Positions 23,504-35,793 of a stretch of DNA of 64,000 nt are shown here, piece by piece. The notes beneath the pieces were generated by a model that saw only the letters and a program-made list of their open reading frames with translations, was not told the origin of the DNA and did not search any database. Position 1 is the first letter of the stretch. Each line of letters starts with the position of its first letter. A program made the translations under genes and the position numbers. Origin of the DNA: Xiphias gladius (lineage: Eukaryota > Chordata > Actinopteri > Istiophoriformes > Xiphiidae); NCBI RefSeq assembly GCF_016859285.1, contig NC_053415.1, forward strand, positions 16,997,001 through 17,061,000, read 5' to 3'.

Positions 23504-24574
23504 AGAAGGATATAATGAAGGAGAGGATGCACACTCTTGCTCTTCTTCCATACTTGATTTATCTTATGGCTATGTGTTGTTGTTAAACTGACTTTTTCAT
23601 GTTTCTCTGCTATGTTAATTATTATACATTTTTTACATTGTTTAAGTGTTTGTGTTGATGTTTGTTAGATCCAGGGGCTATCAAAGTGTATTATAGGATT
23701 CCCTTCTGTTCAGTTCTGTCATGTTTGATTGTATTTCTGTGCCCCTACACTAACCCTGGGGATATTTTTTTACTACAATCCTTCTATTTTTACAGTTATT
23801 CTTAAACAAACTGTCAAGTTTTCACTGTTTTTGAAACGTGGAAGTCACTGTTTGAGAAGGTAGTGAGGTTAGGAACTTGGAGAATCCACCTGTTGAAATG
23901 AGGGAGCTGTTGGAGTACGGAGAAAGCTGACTACTTGACACCTGATGCAGCGTGTTTCTCAACACCCTCGAAGGTTTTTTTGTCAGGAGATTGGTTGAAG
24001 AAGCTGGGATACGAGGGTAATGCTACTCGCTGATATTTTGGTTTGTTGCCATTTAGAGTTGCCACAGTAGGCCACTACTTGACCAATGCACTTCTTTTTC
24101 TTTCTCTCTATTTTTCCTAGGCTTTAGTTTATCAGAAGCCTGAAATTTGTTTGTGTCTTAGTGCTAAAGTAATCATTTTTTTCTGCTTCTATGTACAGTA
24201 TGTTATTGGCTTGATTTGGAACTCATCTCGTTCCCATGTTATGCTCAGGCAAGTCTCTCTGGTTCTTTTCGGTCAAACATTTTTCTATGTGTGTCCTACA
24301 TTTCTGAGACGCGAGCATAGTGGTCCAGCTTTCAGGGTGAAGCAGCACAACTCTACCCAGGTGAGACCTGTTCTGAATATAGCATGGTGAAAACTGAAAC
24401 CAAAGTCTTTATGACGTGTTTTTAATGATGTAAGAAATTCTCCAGGTAAAACATTACTCTGGACCCAGCAACAACACTATACCTGTGCTTTCAAAATCAC
24501 TCTAACAGCAGGACTAGCCTCACTGTCAACTAAAGTAGCTTAGACGCATCGATAACTGGGTGCATATAAAGCGC

Positions 24575-24625
<51 letters not shown>

Positions 24626-24984
24626 CGTTTGTGTGTGCTCGCGTGATTGTGTGCGTGCAATTAAAGCGTGATGCTGAGAGTAGTTTGGTTTGTTAAATGT
24701 GTTTATTTGTTCAATCTTGTGTCTAAATTGGGAGGTTTGACAAAAATCAGTGCCTTAGACATGCAAACAGTATTGGTCTCTACCTTTGCCTGCACAAAGG
24801 CTATTACGCCACGTGGTATACCAAGAATGAGTGCGCTTTGCTGAAGTTTAGCAGTAAACTAGTGCTTTGTGACCTTATCCCTGACAAATGGCTGTGTGAA
24901 AGTTGCATTACTAGGTTCTAGCTAAACCTTTATATTCCACTAAAAGTGCAGAGACTGTAAGGAATATGTATTTATGCCAATAAA
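23504..24984 (+). promoter_or_regulatory. fstl1: fstl1 3' UTR and polyadenylation signal
   Basis: Non-coding downstream of the TAA. A canonical AATAAA is at 24979-24984 and is the best candidate for the 3' end, giving a UTR of about 1.5 kb. A (GT)n tract lies at 24576-24617. Alternative earlier ends are possible. Confidence 0.55.
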
Positions 24985-25900
24985 GCCCATACACCACAAA
25001 CTAGCTTTGTCACTTTGTTTGTGTGCGCTTTTATCTGCCAAACTTCAAGTTTCAAATACTGTGTGAAAGGAAGAAGAACATCCCTTGGAGGACAATAAAT
25101 AATATTTGGTTGACATCGAAAGTGTTATATAAAGTATTCGATAAAGCTATTATTTTTATTATAGTAACTTAAAGTCTCTCAGTTCGGCTAATCATTGTCT
25201 GACTGACTGGCTGTTCCCAGGTCTAGTTTAATAAGACAGCTCATTTCCTGTCTTTGCCCTTAAACTCTGGAGCAGTTTAGCACAAATAGACACACAAATA
25301 GACTACTGAATCAAAGTGACATTTTTTTTTAAAAACTCACAAAGACTTACTCATATTCCCTCACTTTTTACTCATGTACTCTTGGCTGTTATTTCTGTTA
25401 TGTCTTGACTCTATTTTGTTGTCCTTGAGTGCATGACTATCCTTACTATTTGGTGTTTCGCCCTAAACAGTCACAGTGCATCATATGCTATGAGTACATG
25501 TCATGTTTTGATTCTGAAATCTTAATCTACACATTAAGTTCCTCGAAACTGGACGGTACACATACTGTAATTAAGTAAACCATACTCCCCTTTATGAAAA
25601 GTGCCCTTCTTCTCCTAAAGTAGCACGGATAGAACAGAGCAGCCCAGTGTCATGCATAGGTCTGAATACAGCGGGAGGAACCCAATTATCCTGTACCTCT
25701 TTCCCATTCTATGCACATCCAAGTCAGCAGAGCATTGCATAATGTAACAGAGGAGGGGGTTGCATAATGGCATATGGAACTGGGCGCGCTGGCAAGGATG
25801 GATCATCGGCCACCGTTCTCCCGTTGTTGTAAGACTTAAAAAGTTAAACAGCGCAATCACACCCGACAACGTGTAGTGTACAGCTATAAAAAATGTCGAC
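24985..25900. other. Intergenic fstl1-lrrc58
   Basis: No exon or recognisable repeat. With the fstl1 3' UTR it separates two genes in the same orientation. Confidence 0.6.
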
Positions 25901-25929
25901 AAATTGTGCAATAAACCTGTTACAATTCC

Positions 25930-26318
25930 CTTTTTTATAATATGATAGATTGGGAGAGTGACCAATCAACGGCTGGGTGGGCGCGGTTTGTCGCAAGAAT
26001 TAGCCAATCGCTAATATCCACCACCACCCCCACCCCACCCCCACCCAGAAGAACTGCCGTACTGAGGCAAGGCTGCAAGGCTTTTAAAGTTACATGTAGC
26101 TACAGTAGCTTGTCCTTAGTCCTAAATTAGTGACCTAGATTTTCACTAGAGATGCGGTTAAATGTTACGGGCGGGTGCAAAGAAGTATTTCCGTTCTCCA
26201 TGTTGAAAACAGACAACAAGTCCTGTAGCTAAGTCGCCGTGTACGGGGGCGTGCAGCTTATAGCAAAAGTTTTGCAAGGCATTTGTTCAGAGTTAAAATT
26301 CACGCTAAAATAGCCAAA
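25930..26318 (+). promoter_or_regulatory. lrrc58: lrrc58 promoter and 5' UTR
   Basis: Two CCAAT boxes (25962-25966 and 26004-26008), 42 bp apart, precede a C-rich tract (26027-26046: C5 A C4 A C5 A C3) that forms a G-quadruplex motif on the minus strand. CpG density rises toward the start codon. No TATA box is evident at a sensible distance. The transcription start is unknown. Confidence 0.55.
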
Positions 26319-26776
26319 ATGGAGATTCACGAAGGAGCAGCGGCAGCAGGCGACGGCGTCCTTGATTTTTCACGTTTGAGTTTAAACACTTTTAGTGCTG
26401 ATAGTATCAGCGAAGAGAGGAAGAGGGACACCAAACAGCTCTACCTGAGCTACAACCGGCTAGCCTTGCTCCCATCGTCGGTCAGCGTTTTTTGCAACCT
26501 CGAGTTTTTGGACATCAGCAACAACGGACTGTCGATCATCTGCGAAGGCGTTACGCGGCTGACCAGGCTGAAAACACTGTTAGCCAAGAACAACCGCCTG
26601 GACGAGTTTTCGCTGCCCAAGGAGTTCGGCTCTCTGCAGCTGGAGGTGCTGAACTTTAGCGGGAACCGATTTGAGGAGATCCCACTTCAGTGTACGAAAC
26701 TGGTGCGTCTGCAGTCACTTTCACTCGGCGGAAACAGACTGAAAAGCATACCTGAAGAGATAGAGAATCTAACCAG
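26319..26776 (+). CDS. lrrc58: lrrc58 exon 1
   Basis: Residues 1-152 plus two bases of Ser153. It contains the N-terminal leader and about four LRRs (LYLSYNRLALLPSS, LEFLDISNNGLS, TLLAKNNRLDEF, LNFSGNRFEEIP). Donor GTAGGT, phase 2. Confidence 0.95.
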
Positions 26777-29700
26777 GTAGGTACTACCGCAAACTGTAAT
26801 GATTAGCCAACTTAGCGCCATCATTCAAAGTCAGAAAAAGCAGCAACGAGATGTCCAGCGAAGGGTCAATGTCAGTTAACGTAACTACTCCCTTTCTAGC
26901 TAGCTAGTTTGCCATTTAACTTTATCGATAATGTTCCCCAACCACATATACAGATAAATCACAGTAACGGACTGTGTGGAGACGAAGCGGCCAGCTAATT
27001 TTCCCCTTTAGTCCATTATTACACACCTCCATTATATTAACGAGTTCAGTTAATGGTAAAACCTATCGTTTGTAGTCGCATTATTCTGTGGTTCGTGTCA
27101 ATTAACTGCTAAAATAGTGTGGAACCCAAGCGCTGTTGCTATGGTTACCTGCTGTTAAGTATACCTTAGCACAATATATGAATGTGCAGCTGTTTTGATT
27201 ATTGATTGATCTGTTCTGATATTGATCTGTTCTATTATTGAATTGATCCAATTTTCAAGCAGTATAATGTGACCAGCTTAAATTATTAGTTGATCATCAA
27301 ATATTTTGATAATTGGTTAGTCATTTATAAATAATAATTAACCAATGTTTCCTAGTTCTGGCTACTAAATTGTGAATATTTGCTGCTTTTCTATATTACA
27401 TAATAGTAAGTTGAATATCTTTCGGTTTGGGGCTGTTGGTCAAACAAAAGAAGCAATTTGAAGAGATCACCTTGAGTTTTGGGAAATTGTGTGGAACCAT
27501 TTTTAGGCATCTTATAGACCAAATGACTAATCGGTTCATCAAGAGAATAATCAGCAGATTAATAATGAAAATAATTTAGAGCCTCAACTATTAGTTGGTT
27601 GAGAAAATGGAATCAACAACTATTGTGATAATTCATCATTTTGGTCAATTTTCGAACAATTTTTCGATATTTTTGATATTTTACAGAAAGGGCCATTAAA
27701 TGAGAAAATATTCGACACATCAGTCGATAATGCAAATAATTGATAGTTGCAAAATAGTTGAATAAATTCTGATGGGCATCTTTAATAAATGTCTAACCAA
27801 ATAATTAAAAAAATTGAGAAAATGATCTTCAGCCTAATAAGCTGTGAAAATAGTTTTTAGTTGCAATGCTACATCAGGTCCATTAACTACAATGTATTTG
27901 GAGTCCTATTAAGTCAATGGCAAGGTGCCTTTTCTGAGCATACCGTCATTCTGTGTTACTTCTCAAACCATGTGGGTCCGTAGCCAACCATCAACAGCAA
28001 AGTTCTTTTCCTGAAATTCAAAATGTTTGGTTCTGTCTTGGTTTGCATTTGCCAGAGTGAGCTTTTATCTGTTGCAGTTGTTATCTGTATCCTGCATCAG
28101 GTTTATAGAGATTTTTATCAGTTGTGTCATAGAAAGTAATGTAAACCCTCTTTAATCACAAACTGCTGTCTCAATTGAGTCAGCGGAGCTTACCCACCTA
28201 TTTAATCTGGCGAGAATCTTTCATTAAAGTGTCTATATTATCCATAATAGTCACCCTTAATTAATTATTAGTTAATGGTACTTAACCACTTATTGGTTTA
28301 ATGCTATTTACTTTACCAAGACTTTTATGTCTGAGTCTCTGAGACGTGTTAATTTCCAGTCAGTTTATATACTGTTAAGATGATGATTCATAGTGTCTGC
28401 AGGATAACGGTGTACTTAGATTGCTCCACTTACTATCTGGGAGTGGTTTTAGAGATATACAAACTCACAGTACTTACTAATGGAAGGAACGTAGTACTGA
28501 AACAAATTCATTATTATAGTAAAACATATTCAAAGTGAGTGAACAAAACATTGCAGCAATTAAAGGCAGAGAAACCTCTACAATTACCTGTGGCCACACT
28601 GGCGAAGGAAAAAAAAATTCAAAGTAGGGAGAAAACACGAGTCGTGATTAAACAGAGAAAAAATACCACGCAATAACAGATTAATTACTGTTTTTGCCAG
28701 TGGAGTCTGTGGCTCTTTGAACAGAGCAATATAACAGGTGTTTCTGGTTAAGCAAAAGTATCGCAGTCTTTTACTCATCGGTGAAGAAACAAGCACTTTT
28801 AGTGGATTTACTTTGATGCGGACAAATGCACCATTTGATTACTTTGCAGCAGCTGTTTAGCAGTTGTTGGGTATACTGTTCTTGCTTAGTAGTAGACTGA
28901 TTTCAAAGATTTTTTTTGTCCCTATCAATCATTTACACCCAAAAACATGGGAAAAGAAGGCACAGGTTAAAAAATCCCAGAGTTATCCTTTAAGTACAAA
29001 TATAAGACATAAACATAATTAATTTGCATAAGTATTCATTCACCCTCAAGCCAGTACTTAGTATTGTTTATGTACCTCTAGCAACATTCACAGTCTTGAG
29101 TTTATGTGGATAGGTCTGTAGCAGCCTTTCACACCTAGACAAAGCAGTGTTCCCCCATTCCTCTTTGCAAAACTGGTCAGATCATATCAAGTTGCATGGC
29201 AACTGAGTCAACAGCAGACTAAGAATAATGGGCTTTATTGTGAAAAGCCTGCCTTGGTCCTCTCTCTGGTTATGTGGTGTTTAGAATCATAGCATTTAGT
29301 AAAGACAGCCGAAAAGTTTCACTCTGGTCTCATCAGGCCTACGAATTTTGTTCTGCTTTGTTTCAGAGGCTCAGAAATAACTAACAAAGATGTTAGTTTT
29401 TTTTAAATTAACAGTTCCTTTCCCTTTGCCACTCTGTTTTAAAGCTGCAACTGCTGAAGGCAGCAGTTTTTGACTAACCAGGCACAGATGTATTTAATTA
29501 ATTGTCATGCTTTGATTACACACAGGTGATCCTCGTTTCACCTATTAAACATCTTGCACAAACAATACACCTTATTCTCGGAAGACATTTTGACATGTCA
29601 CATTAAGAAAAGCACATGTGTAAATAATAAAATAAATGATTGGTGAATTCCATTTTAGCTGCTTCAGTTTCAGGGTCCTGGCATTGTGTGTGCTCAATCA

Positions 29701-32700
29701 CTCTCACGCTCTCATGGCTTAATGGTCCACTTGAATAGAACAGAGCCATTGTTAATGTTACTAACACCTTTGCTTTTCCTATTATGAAAAGTCAAAACAG
29801 CTGCTGTGATAAAGGCCTATTTGCGTGTAATTTTGATATATTTCTAGAGACTGTTTACACTTTGACATTCACAAGTTATTCCTCTTGGTCCTTGTTTGGA
29901 CGGTAAAAAGTCCAACCATGTCTAACACCAAATTGATATAATATAACCCCTGTCTCGATGTATCTAGACAATAAACCTTGACCTGGTGTTTTTTTTTTTT
30001 TTTTTCTTTTCGGATGAAAAAAGGCTACAATTTTTCTTATTGTGAAAATTGTTAGATTTGTAGATTGTCCTTGATACACTCCGTAACCAACCATTCGTAA
30101 TCTCTGGTGGCTGATTTGTGTCACTGTGTCGGTGAGAGCATTGAGCGGACCCTGAATGTCTCTGTTCCTATCAGAGAGGGGCTTGCTCAGTGCTCAGCCA
30201 CCAAGGACAGCATAATGGCTTCCTGTCTCGCAGTCGCTGTGTCATCAGTTCCAGCAGGCAGATGGCCTGATAGCTTACTTTTGCTGACCAGCCATCCATT
30301 GCACTCTCCCTGTCTCTGTGGTTTGCTCCCTATTGCCCTTGTGTGTAATTCATACCTCCATTAACCTAGCAGGGACCTTTTGTTGTCTTAATACAACAAA
30401 CATGAGCATATCAATTTTGCTGTCCACTCAAAATTTAATGCAGGCCATCACATAAATAGTCCCGTTTATCTTAAAATTCATTTCATGAATTGTCTTTGTA
30501 CACTTTCCTATGAGTGGGTGATGCATAAATGCATTTATAATACAAGAAACATCCTGAGGATCTGAGATAATTTTGGACATCTTGTCACGTCTGCTCACCA
30601 CTGTCTTTTTGAGTTTTTATAAATGTAGACACATCGAAAGACAAGCACAAACACATGAACTCTTAAGCATGAAACCATGCATCGTGAGCTCCCCCTTGTG
30701 GTATGCATTAAGTCTTAATTAGGTGTCACGCCGCTTTGTTGGCCAGAGCAAACTACACTGACAGTGCAGCAAATTTAAGTACAAACTACAGATGTTGAAG
30801 CTTAACCTCTAAAAACCATGCATTCGTAAATTTTGAACACAGCTTGTTGTCTAAGACAACATAAGGGTACTAAGACAACAGCACAGTACTGTTTTCTATG
30901 TCTGGGCTGTGACTCTTTAATTTTTATGGGAGATTATGAGAGAGTCACAAAGATGTTACTGTTAATACAAAATAAATGTTAAGTTGTCTTTCTTCCAACT
31001 TGTAGTGTAAATTAAAAATAAGTTTTCAGTATCTTGGTGTCTGTTTAAACTTCTTTACAGCCAAATCAGTAGTAGTAGTAGAAGCAGGGGTGGCAGTAAC
31101 GTGTTACATTTACTCTACTTTCTTTGTGCACTTGTACTTTTTAGGGTGTTTCTAAAAATGAGCAATTTCACTTGTGTTTTTTTTTTGACTCGAGTATTTT
31201 ACTTCACTGCATTTAAAGTCAAAATCGTTACATAGTAAAAACAAAAGTCGCATGATGAAATTAGATTAACCCCGTGAGAGCACAACAAATGAAATGAATA
31301 AGCTGCTGGTGAGTCTGCAGCATCACGGTCTTTGGCCACTGGAGGACAGAGCTCCGTGTTCAGAGAAGAGCCGCTCTCAGCTCGTGGTCTACATACATGT
31401 TCTAAATGTTTACGTTCACTGACCGAGGGTCAGCAGGTGCAACTGGTGCATTCGCACCTTGGCCAGGTCTGACTGTGCAATAAAATTAAGGATGGTGTCT
31501 TTATACAGCCAAATTTAAGATTAGAACTACCTTGGCATAGATATATATAAAAAAAAAAAGAAAAAAAAGAAAAGATTGCATCATGCCTTGATTAATCATT
31601 GATTTAATGCAACATACGGCGACCACAGCAGGTGTCCCAAATCAAACACACCTGCCATGTTGCGTGACCAACAGGTGCATGGTGTTAGCAATGTTTGCAG
31701 TGCTAAAATAGTGGATACTTCATCTGTGACTTCTACATTCACTTCTACCATCAGTGAGGTGCACACCACCGTACTGCTTTTTTTGATAATCCCTGTTGTG
31801 ACTGGTAATTTTGTCCAGCCCATCAATGTGGGTAGGACAAATAAAAGAAACACCTCTCTGGATGATGCAATACAGCTCAACAGCACCACACACCACATCC
31901 TCCAAAATGATCAGACAGTTGATTCAACAGCTCATTAAAACAATTTTAATAAAAACATTCATATGAATATTATAACCTTCATGAAAGTTTATTGGTTGCT
32001 TTCAGTGTAGTTCTCACCTGGAAACGGTGTATATGCATTGAAATACCAATTTCAAGATTTTTTTTAATTTAATAGTTTTATCTTATTATTATTATTATCA
32101 CTGTATAACATTTTCCCCCCTTTCCCCTTCCCTTCTAAAAATGTAACGCAGTAACGTTTATTCAGAGTACATTTAAACTGACCTATTTGTACTTTTATCA
32201 GAGTATATTTTTGCACAAGTAATTTTACTTCTACGTGAGTAAAATTTCTTTTAAGTAACAGTACTTGACCCCTGAGTAGAACTTCAGTCAAAAAAAGTTG
32301 ATTAATCATATGTATCCACACATTTTGTATTTAGGAGGAAAATAAACACATAAATAGCATTAAAAATCACTGTGAATCACTAGCAACTACCGGCTACTTT
32401 ATGCTGATTGCACAGGACATAGCTCCCACCATCCTGAGGCAGCCGGGCCACTGAACACCGCATCCTGCGATTGAGTCTTTTAAAAATAGTCAGCAAGCAA
32501 GCAGCAAAGCTGAACTAAAAGTAATGGATAAATGGTTGAAATGTCCAACATCTGTCACTCCGATAGGAAGTGGTACAGATGCAAACTTAACCAACCCTCT
32601 GAAAAAAGTAAAAAAAAGAGACCAAACCTAAACATCAACAATTCTAGTATCAATATGTTTTGTATGTAAAAACATATTGTAACAATACCTACTTTACATA

Positions 32701-34203
32701 ATTACTAGTGTAAAATCAAACAGTTTAAATTAATTTAAATGCACGCATTTGGAACAGTGTGGGTATACGGGGTACACCTGACAAAAAAAGTTGGGAACCC
32801 CTGATGAAGAGCGTTTAGAACCAAAACAAACTTAAATATTGTATGAAAATTGCCGTTAAATTGGACTTTGGGATATTTATTCAGTAGTTTTTAAACACAC
32901 TTGCTGATTAAGAATGAACCCTTTCTCTGTCTCTTTTTTTTGTCAGTCTGGAGCTGTTGTATCTGGGTGGAAACCTAATATCAGCCATTCCTCCTGAAGT
33001 GGCTAACCTGCCCTACCTCAGCTATCTGGTCCTATGTGACAACCGCATCCAAAGTGTCCCCCCTCAGCTTACCAGGTGACTGCAGCCCTCCACCACTGTT
33101 CTACCAGTCTAAGATGCAGTATATGATATCCTCAGAGATTATATAAAAGCTAGAATTGTACGTGCTATTGCCCTCTCTGTCTCACTTTAGGCTCCACTCT
33201 CTGCGATCTTTAAGTCTCCACAACAACTTGCTCACTTACCTGCCGAGAGAGATCCTCAGCCTGGTACACCTGCAGGAGCTCAGCCTCCGAGGAAACCCAC
33301 TGGTGGTGCGCTTTGTTAAGGAGATGACCTACGACCCCCCTTCACTGCTAGAGTTGGCAGGACGTACCATTAAGAGCCGAAATATTCCCTACTCTCCCTG
33401 TGACCTGCCCTCAAATTTGCTGCGCTACCTTGACCTGGCCAGCAAATGCCCCAACCCCAAGTGTGCCGGTAAGACAATGTGTTTGAGAAAAATGCAGATT
33501 TATGTTGAAAGGTTATAATATATGAAATGTATATCAGGAATTGACATTATTTAACTGCAGCTCTGCCATTTTCCACCAATATTTGATAACTGTTAGGGAC
33601 CTGAAGAAGTAAAAATATGTAGTTATTAACAAGGAAAAGATTGGAGGAAAATCTGTTTAAAAAAAATAATTAAACCAATAAATAAAGACACATAACTTTG
33701 TAAATCATAAATGTACCTTTTTCTTTTTTCATCGTCTGGTAATGATGTGGCAACAACTCAGTTTTATCTTATGACCTCTTGTGGGGGTCCTGATCCCCAG
33801 GTTGGGAACCACTGTGAAAACATATCCCATACATTTCTTTCCCTTCACTGTTTCCTGCCTGGTTCTATGGTCTGACTTTGTGATGGTGATTTAATGATTT
33901 AATAATTTTATATAATGATGATGTATACATCTGTCACACAACAGAACAATATAAGTCACTGACCTGCCACTTGAACCTGGCTTGGTTTTTCACTCTTGAC
34001 TTTTTCCAGGCGTCTACTTTGATTCATGTGTGCGCCAGATCAAATTTGTGGACTTCTGTGGGAAGTACCGGCTGCCCCTCATGCACTACCTGTGCTCTCC
34101 AGAGTGTACCTCTCCCTGCAGTTCCAACCCCCAGAGCGATGCCGAGTCGGAGGACGAGAGCAGCGTGCCCGCTGACCGCCTGCAGAGGGTGCTTCTGGGA
34201 TAG
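26319..34203 (+). CDS. lrrc58: Leucine-rich repeat-containing protein 58
   Basis: Four exons: 26319-26776, 32947-33075, 33191-33468, 34010-34203, giving 352 residues (human about 371). The protein is an array of leucine-rich repeats (for example LQSLSLGGNRLKSIPEEIEN and LRSLSLHNNLLTYLPREI) followed by a conserved cysteine-rich C-terminal segment (CPNPKCAGVYFD, KFVDFCGKYRLPLMHYLCSP), a Ser/Asp/Glu-rich tail and the terminal VLLG shared with human. No signal peptide or membrane segment, so it is probably intracellular. From memory, LRRC58 has recently been linked to regulated turnover of cysteine dioxygenase as a ubiquitin-ligase substrate receptor; the sequence here does not test that. Start choice: this ATG (AAAATGG context) opens MEIHEGAAAAGDG, in register with human MEEAG; upstream in-frame codons lack an ATG. 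Confidence 0.95.
27220..27870 (+). repeat. ATCGATTA-type teleost repeats, degenerate block
   Basis: Two successive degenerate units seem present: one with TATCTTTCGGTTTGGGGCTG and TCATCAAGAGAATAATCAGC, the next starting near GCCTCAACTATTAGTTGG. Same family as 5584-5863 and 7030-7370. Confidence 0.55.
29020..29565 (-). mobile_element. Tc1-like transposon remnant with internal deletion
   Basis: TTGCATAAGTATTCATTCAC, TTCCTCTTTGCAAAACTGG and TCACTCTGGTCTCATCAGGC are spaced fragments of a fish Tc1-like element read from its 3' end. A distal piece, GATTACACACAGGTGATCC, resembles its opposite untranslated end. Most of the transposase frame is deleted. Confidence 0.6.
31078..32290. repeat. Possible composite repeat with AGTAAC-type ends
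   Basis: The left part (GGGTGGCAGTAACGTGTTAC near 31088) and right part (AACGCAGTAACG to TTAAGTAACAGTACTTGACC, 32146-32270) resemble ends of abundant fish repeats rich in TTACTT. The middle (31600-31940) is open on both strands but matches nothing I know. Boundaries are uncertain. Confidence 0.35.
32395..32807 (+). mobile_element. hAT-like transposon fragment
   Basis: ATGGATAAATGGTTGAAATG at 32525 reads MDKWLKCPTSVTP, like the N-terminus of some fish hAT transposases, and soon hits a stop. AAGTTGGGAACCCCTG near 32791-32806 is a typical hAT-style end. Internal transposase is absent; a short non-autonomous derivative. Confidence 0.45.
32947..33075 (+). CDS. lrrc58: lrrc58 exon 2
   Basis: It encodes LELLYLGGNLISAIPPEV to PPQLT, residues 154-195, two LRRs. 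Acceptor TTTTGTCAG, donor GTGACT, phase 2. Confidence 0.95.
33191..33468 (+). CDS. lrrc58: lrrc58 exon 3
   Basis: It encodes LHSLRSLSLHNNLLTYLP to CPNPKCA, residues 197-288, the last LRRs and the start of the cysteine-rich region. Acceptor CTTTAG, donor GTAAGA, phase 1. Confidence 0.95.
33570..33816 (-). repeat. hAT-derived MITE in lrrc58 intron 3
   Basis: The end GATCCCCAGGTTGGGAACCA (33793-33812) is, on the other strand, the TGGTTCCCAACCTGGGG terminus of abundant fish hAT non-autonomous repeats, preceded by TATGACCTCTTGTGGGGGTC. The distal end is not resolved. Confidence 0.55.
34010..34203 (+). CDS. lrrc58: lrrc58 exon 4
   Basis: It encodes GVYFDSCVRQIKFVDFCGKY to LQRVLLG and TAG, residues 289-352. 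Acceptor TTTTTCCAG. The tail contains DAESEDESS, similar to the human acidic serine cluster. Confidence 0.95.
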
Positions 34204-35793
34204 TACGACATGGAGGAACCTCTGACCTGCCCCAGTCTTGTCAGTCCGTCGCTGTGTTGAGCATTTATACAGACATGAACTTGGCTGGCAGACTTTGCTA
34301 CACATAAACACACATACACAATTTTACACACACATTCATAATTTTACATAGAGCCACTTAAAAACACAGAATGTGGATTGTAAAGAAATGTTTTCGCTCT
34401 CATCACATGTGACTCCACATAACATGAGGAAAGGAATTATTTCCCATGCAGCCGTGTAAATCCACAGGCTGTCAGTCATGACTCCATCAAAGTGCTGGTC
34501 TCATGGTGGATCATAGGAGGGCACTCAAACTCTTGTTTGTACTGCGAACATTGAAGGGGCATACTTTATCTTTAATACTGCACATGGTGCTTTTTTGTAA
34601 CTACAGCACGTCATTCTGTATATTCTGAGAGTTTGGATATGAACAGAGTGTTTTTTTTCCAACTACTGGAAACACACGGCAAGCTTTCATCTGCAGTCCT
34701 TTTACCAAGGGAGCATCACAGCTGCTATGCTAACTGAGAAAAAAAGTCTGGGATTTTTCAATATGTCAACAGAAACAATAACATTCATTTTATACTACAA
34801 TACTCTAAATTGAATGAGTACAATTTGTGACACTTCCTTATTTACACTTTACTACCTTATAAACACTGGTTTAGTTAGGCTGTCCCACGCAATATTAAAA
34901 AACCAAGGTTTGTCCATATTTGTCAGCACAGTGGTCATTTCACACCAGCCTTGACAAATTTTGCCATGTTGGCATAGTTGTTATGAATTAACCCAGAATA
35001 AGGGTTATGTGCGTATGTGGAAGATTGCTTTTCCAGGCTTACTCACAGGAAGTGGATGTGGGGTGGACCAGGGAAAACCATTTCATTCTGTTGGCACAGA
35101 AACAATAGCTATTCAGCAAAACACAGTGGCACCCTCCATGTTTATGTTCAGGGCTGTCGCTTTTCTCTGGCCATAACTATATAGATGTGAGCGATTTGGA
35201 GCCTACAATCAGAGAATCATTTTTGAGGCAGAAACGCGACTTCATTTCTAAACAGAGATGATGGTGTTTCTGTCCCTGGTTACATCACCGCTTCGTCTTT
35301 CAGCTTGTGTGGAAGGCTGGGAGGTTTTACCCTCCCAGCCAGTTTGTGTTGATTACGGAGGAGGAAAAACTTCCTCACATTAGACCTTTTAGTGTTTAGA
35401 GAACAGAGGAGCGCTCCTCTATGTTACAGTAGAATCTATACGCGAGCATTTAAGTGCCTTACTAATGGTGACTTCTAACACAGTGAAACAGAGTCTGAAG
35501 AAATGTGATTCATGCACCCTGAAATGTGACAAAATTAACATTCTTGATTATAAAGTCCTTTATAAGTGATTTTGTACTCATCAGCCTAGCAATAATAGAG
35601 AAAAAGTAACCTTTTAATACCAAAATGAAATGCTTTTATACAATTCCCTTTCCAAATGTTAAACAAATATTTAAATGACCTGCAGAATAGTTGGCACTTA
35701 AACAGAAAATATATTGATATATATTAATTGTAAGTACTTTTACCCAATTCAGATAATGTATGTAGACTGTACAGTTTATATAACATTAATAAA
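34204..35793 (+). promoter_or_regulatory. lrrc58: lrrc58 3' UTR and polyadenylation signal
   Basis: About 1.6 kb of non-coding sequence after TAG with a canonical AATAAA at 35788-35793. A perfect 10-bp hairpin lies at 35315-35340. No coding sequence. Confidence 0.6.
35315..35340 (+). promoter_or_regulatory. Perfect GC-rich hairpin in lrrc58 3' UTR
   Basis: GGCTGGGAGG, six-base loop TTTTAC, then CCTCCCAGCC. Eight of the ten pairs are G-C. It is a stable RNA structure if the UTR is transcribed as inferred. Function unknown. Confidence 0.8.

Larger units (their letters stand above)
26777..32946 (+). other. lrrc58: lrrc58 intron 1 (6.2 kb), repeat-filled
   Basis: It holds the ATCGATTA-type repeat block, a possible repeat at about 28500-28995 ending in GAGTTATCCTTTAAG, a Tc1 remnant, a split repeat with TAACG/AGTAAC-type ends and a hAT-like fragment, each listed separately. 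No extra exon is seen. Confidence 0.7.

Noticed and set aside
23504-24984. microRNA in the fstl1 3' UTR (human FSTL1 hosts miR-198)
   Set aside because: miR-198 is restricted to mammals/primates as far as I know, and I see no convincing precursor hairpin here.
26283-26318. Upstream extension of lrrc58
   Set aside because: The upstream in-frame codons begin at TTG, not ATG; the ATG at 26319 has a good context and aligns with the human N-terminus.
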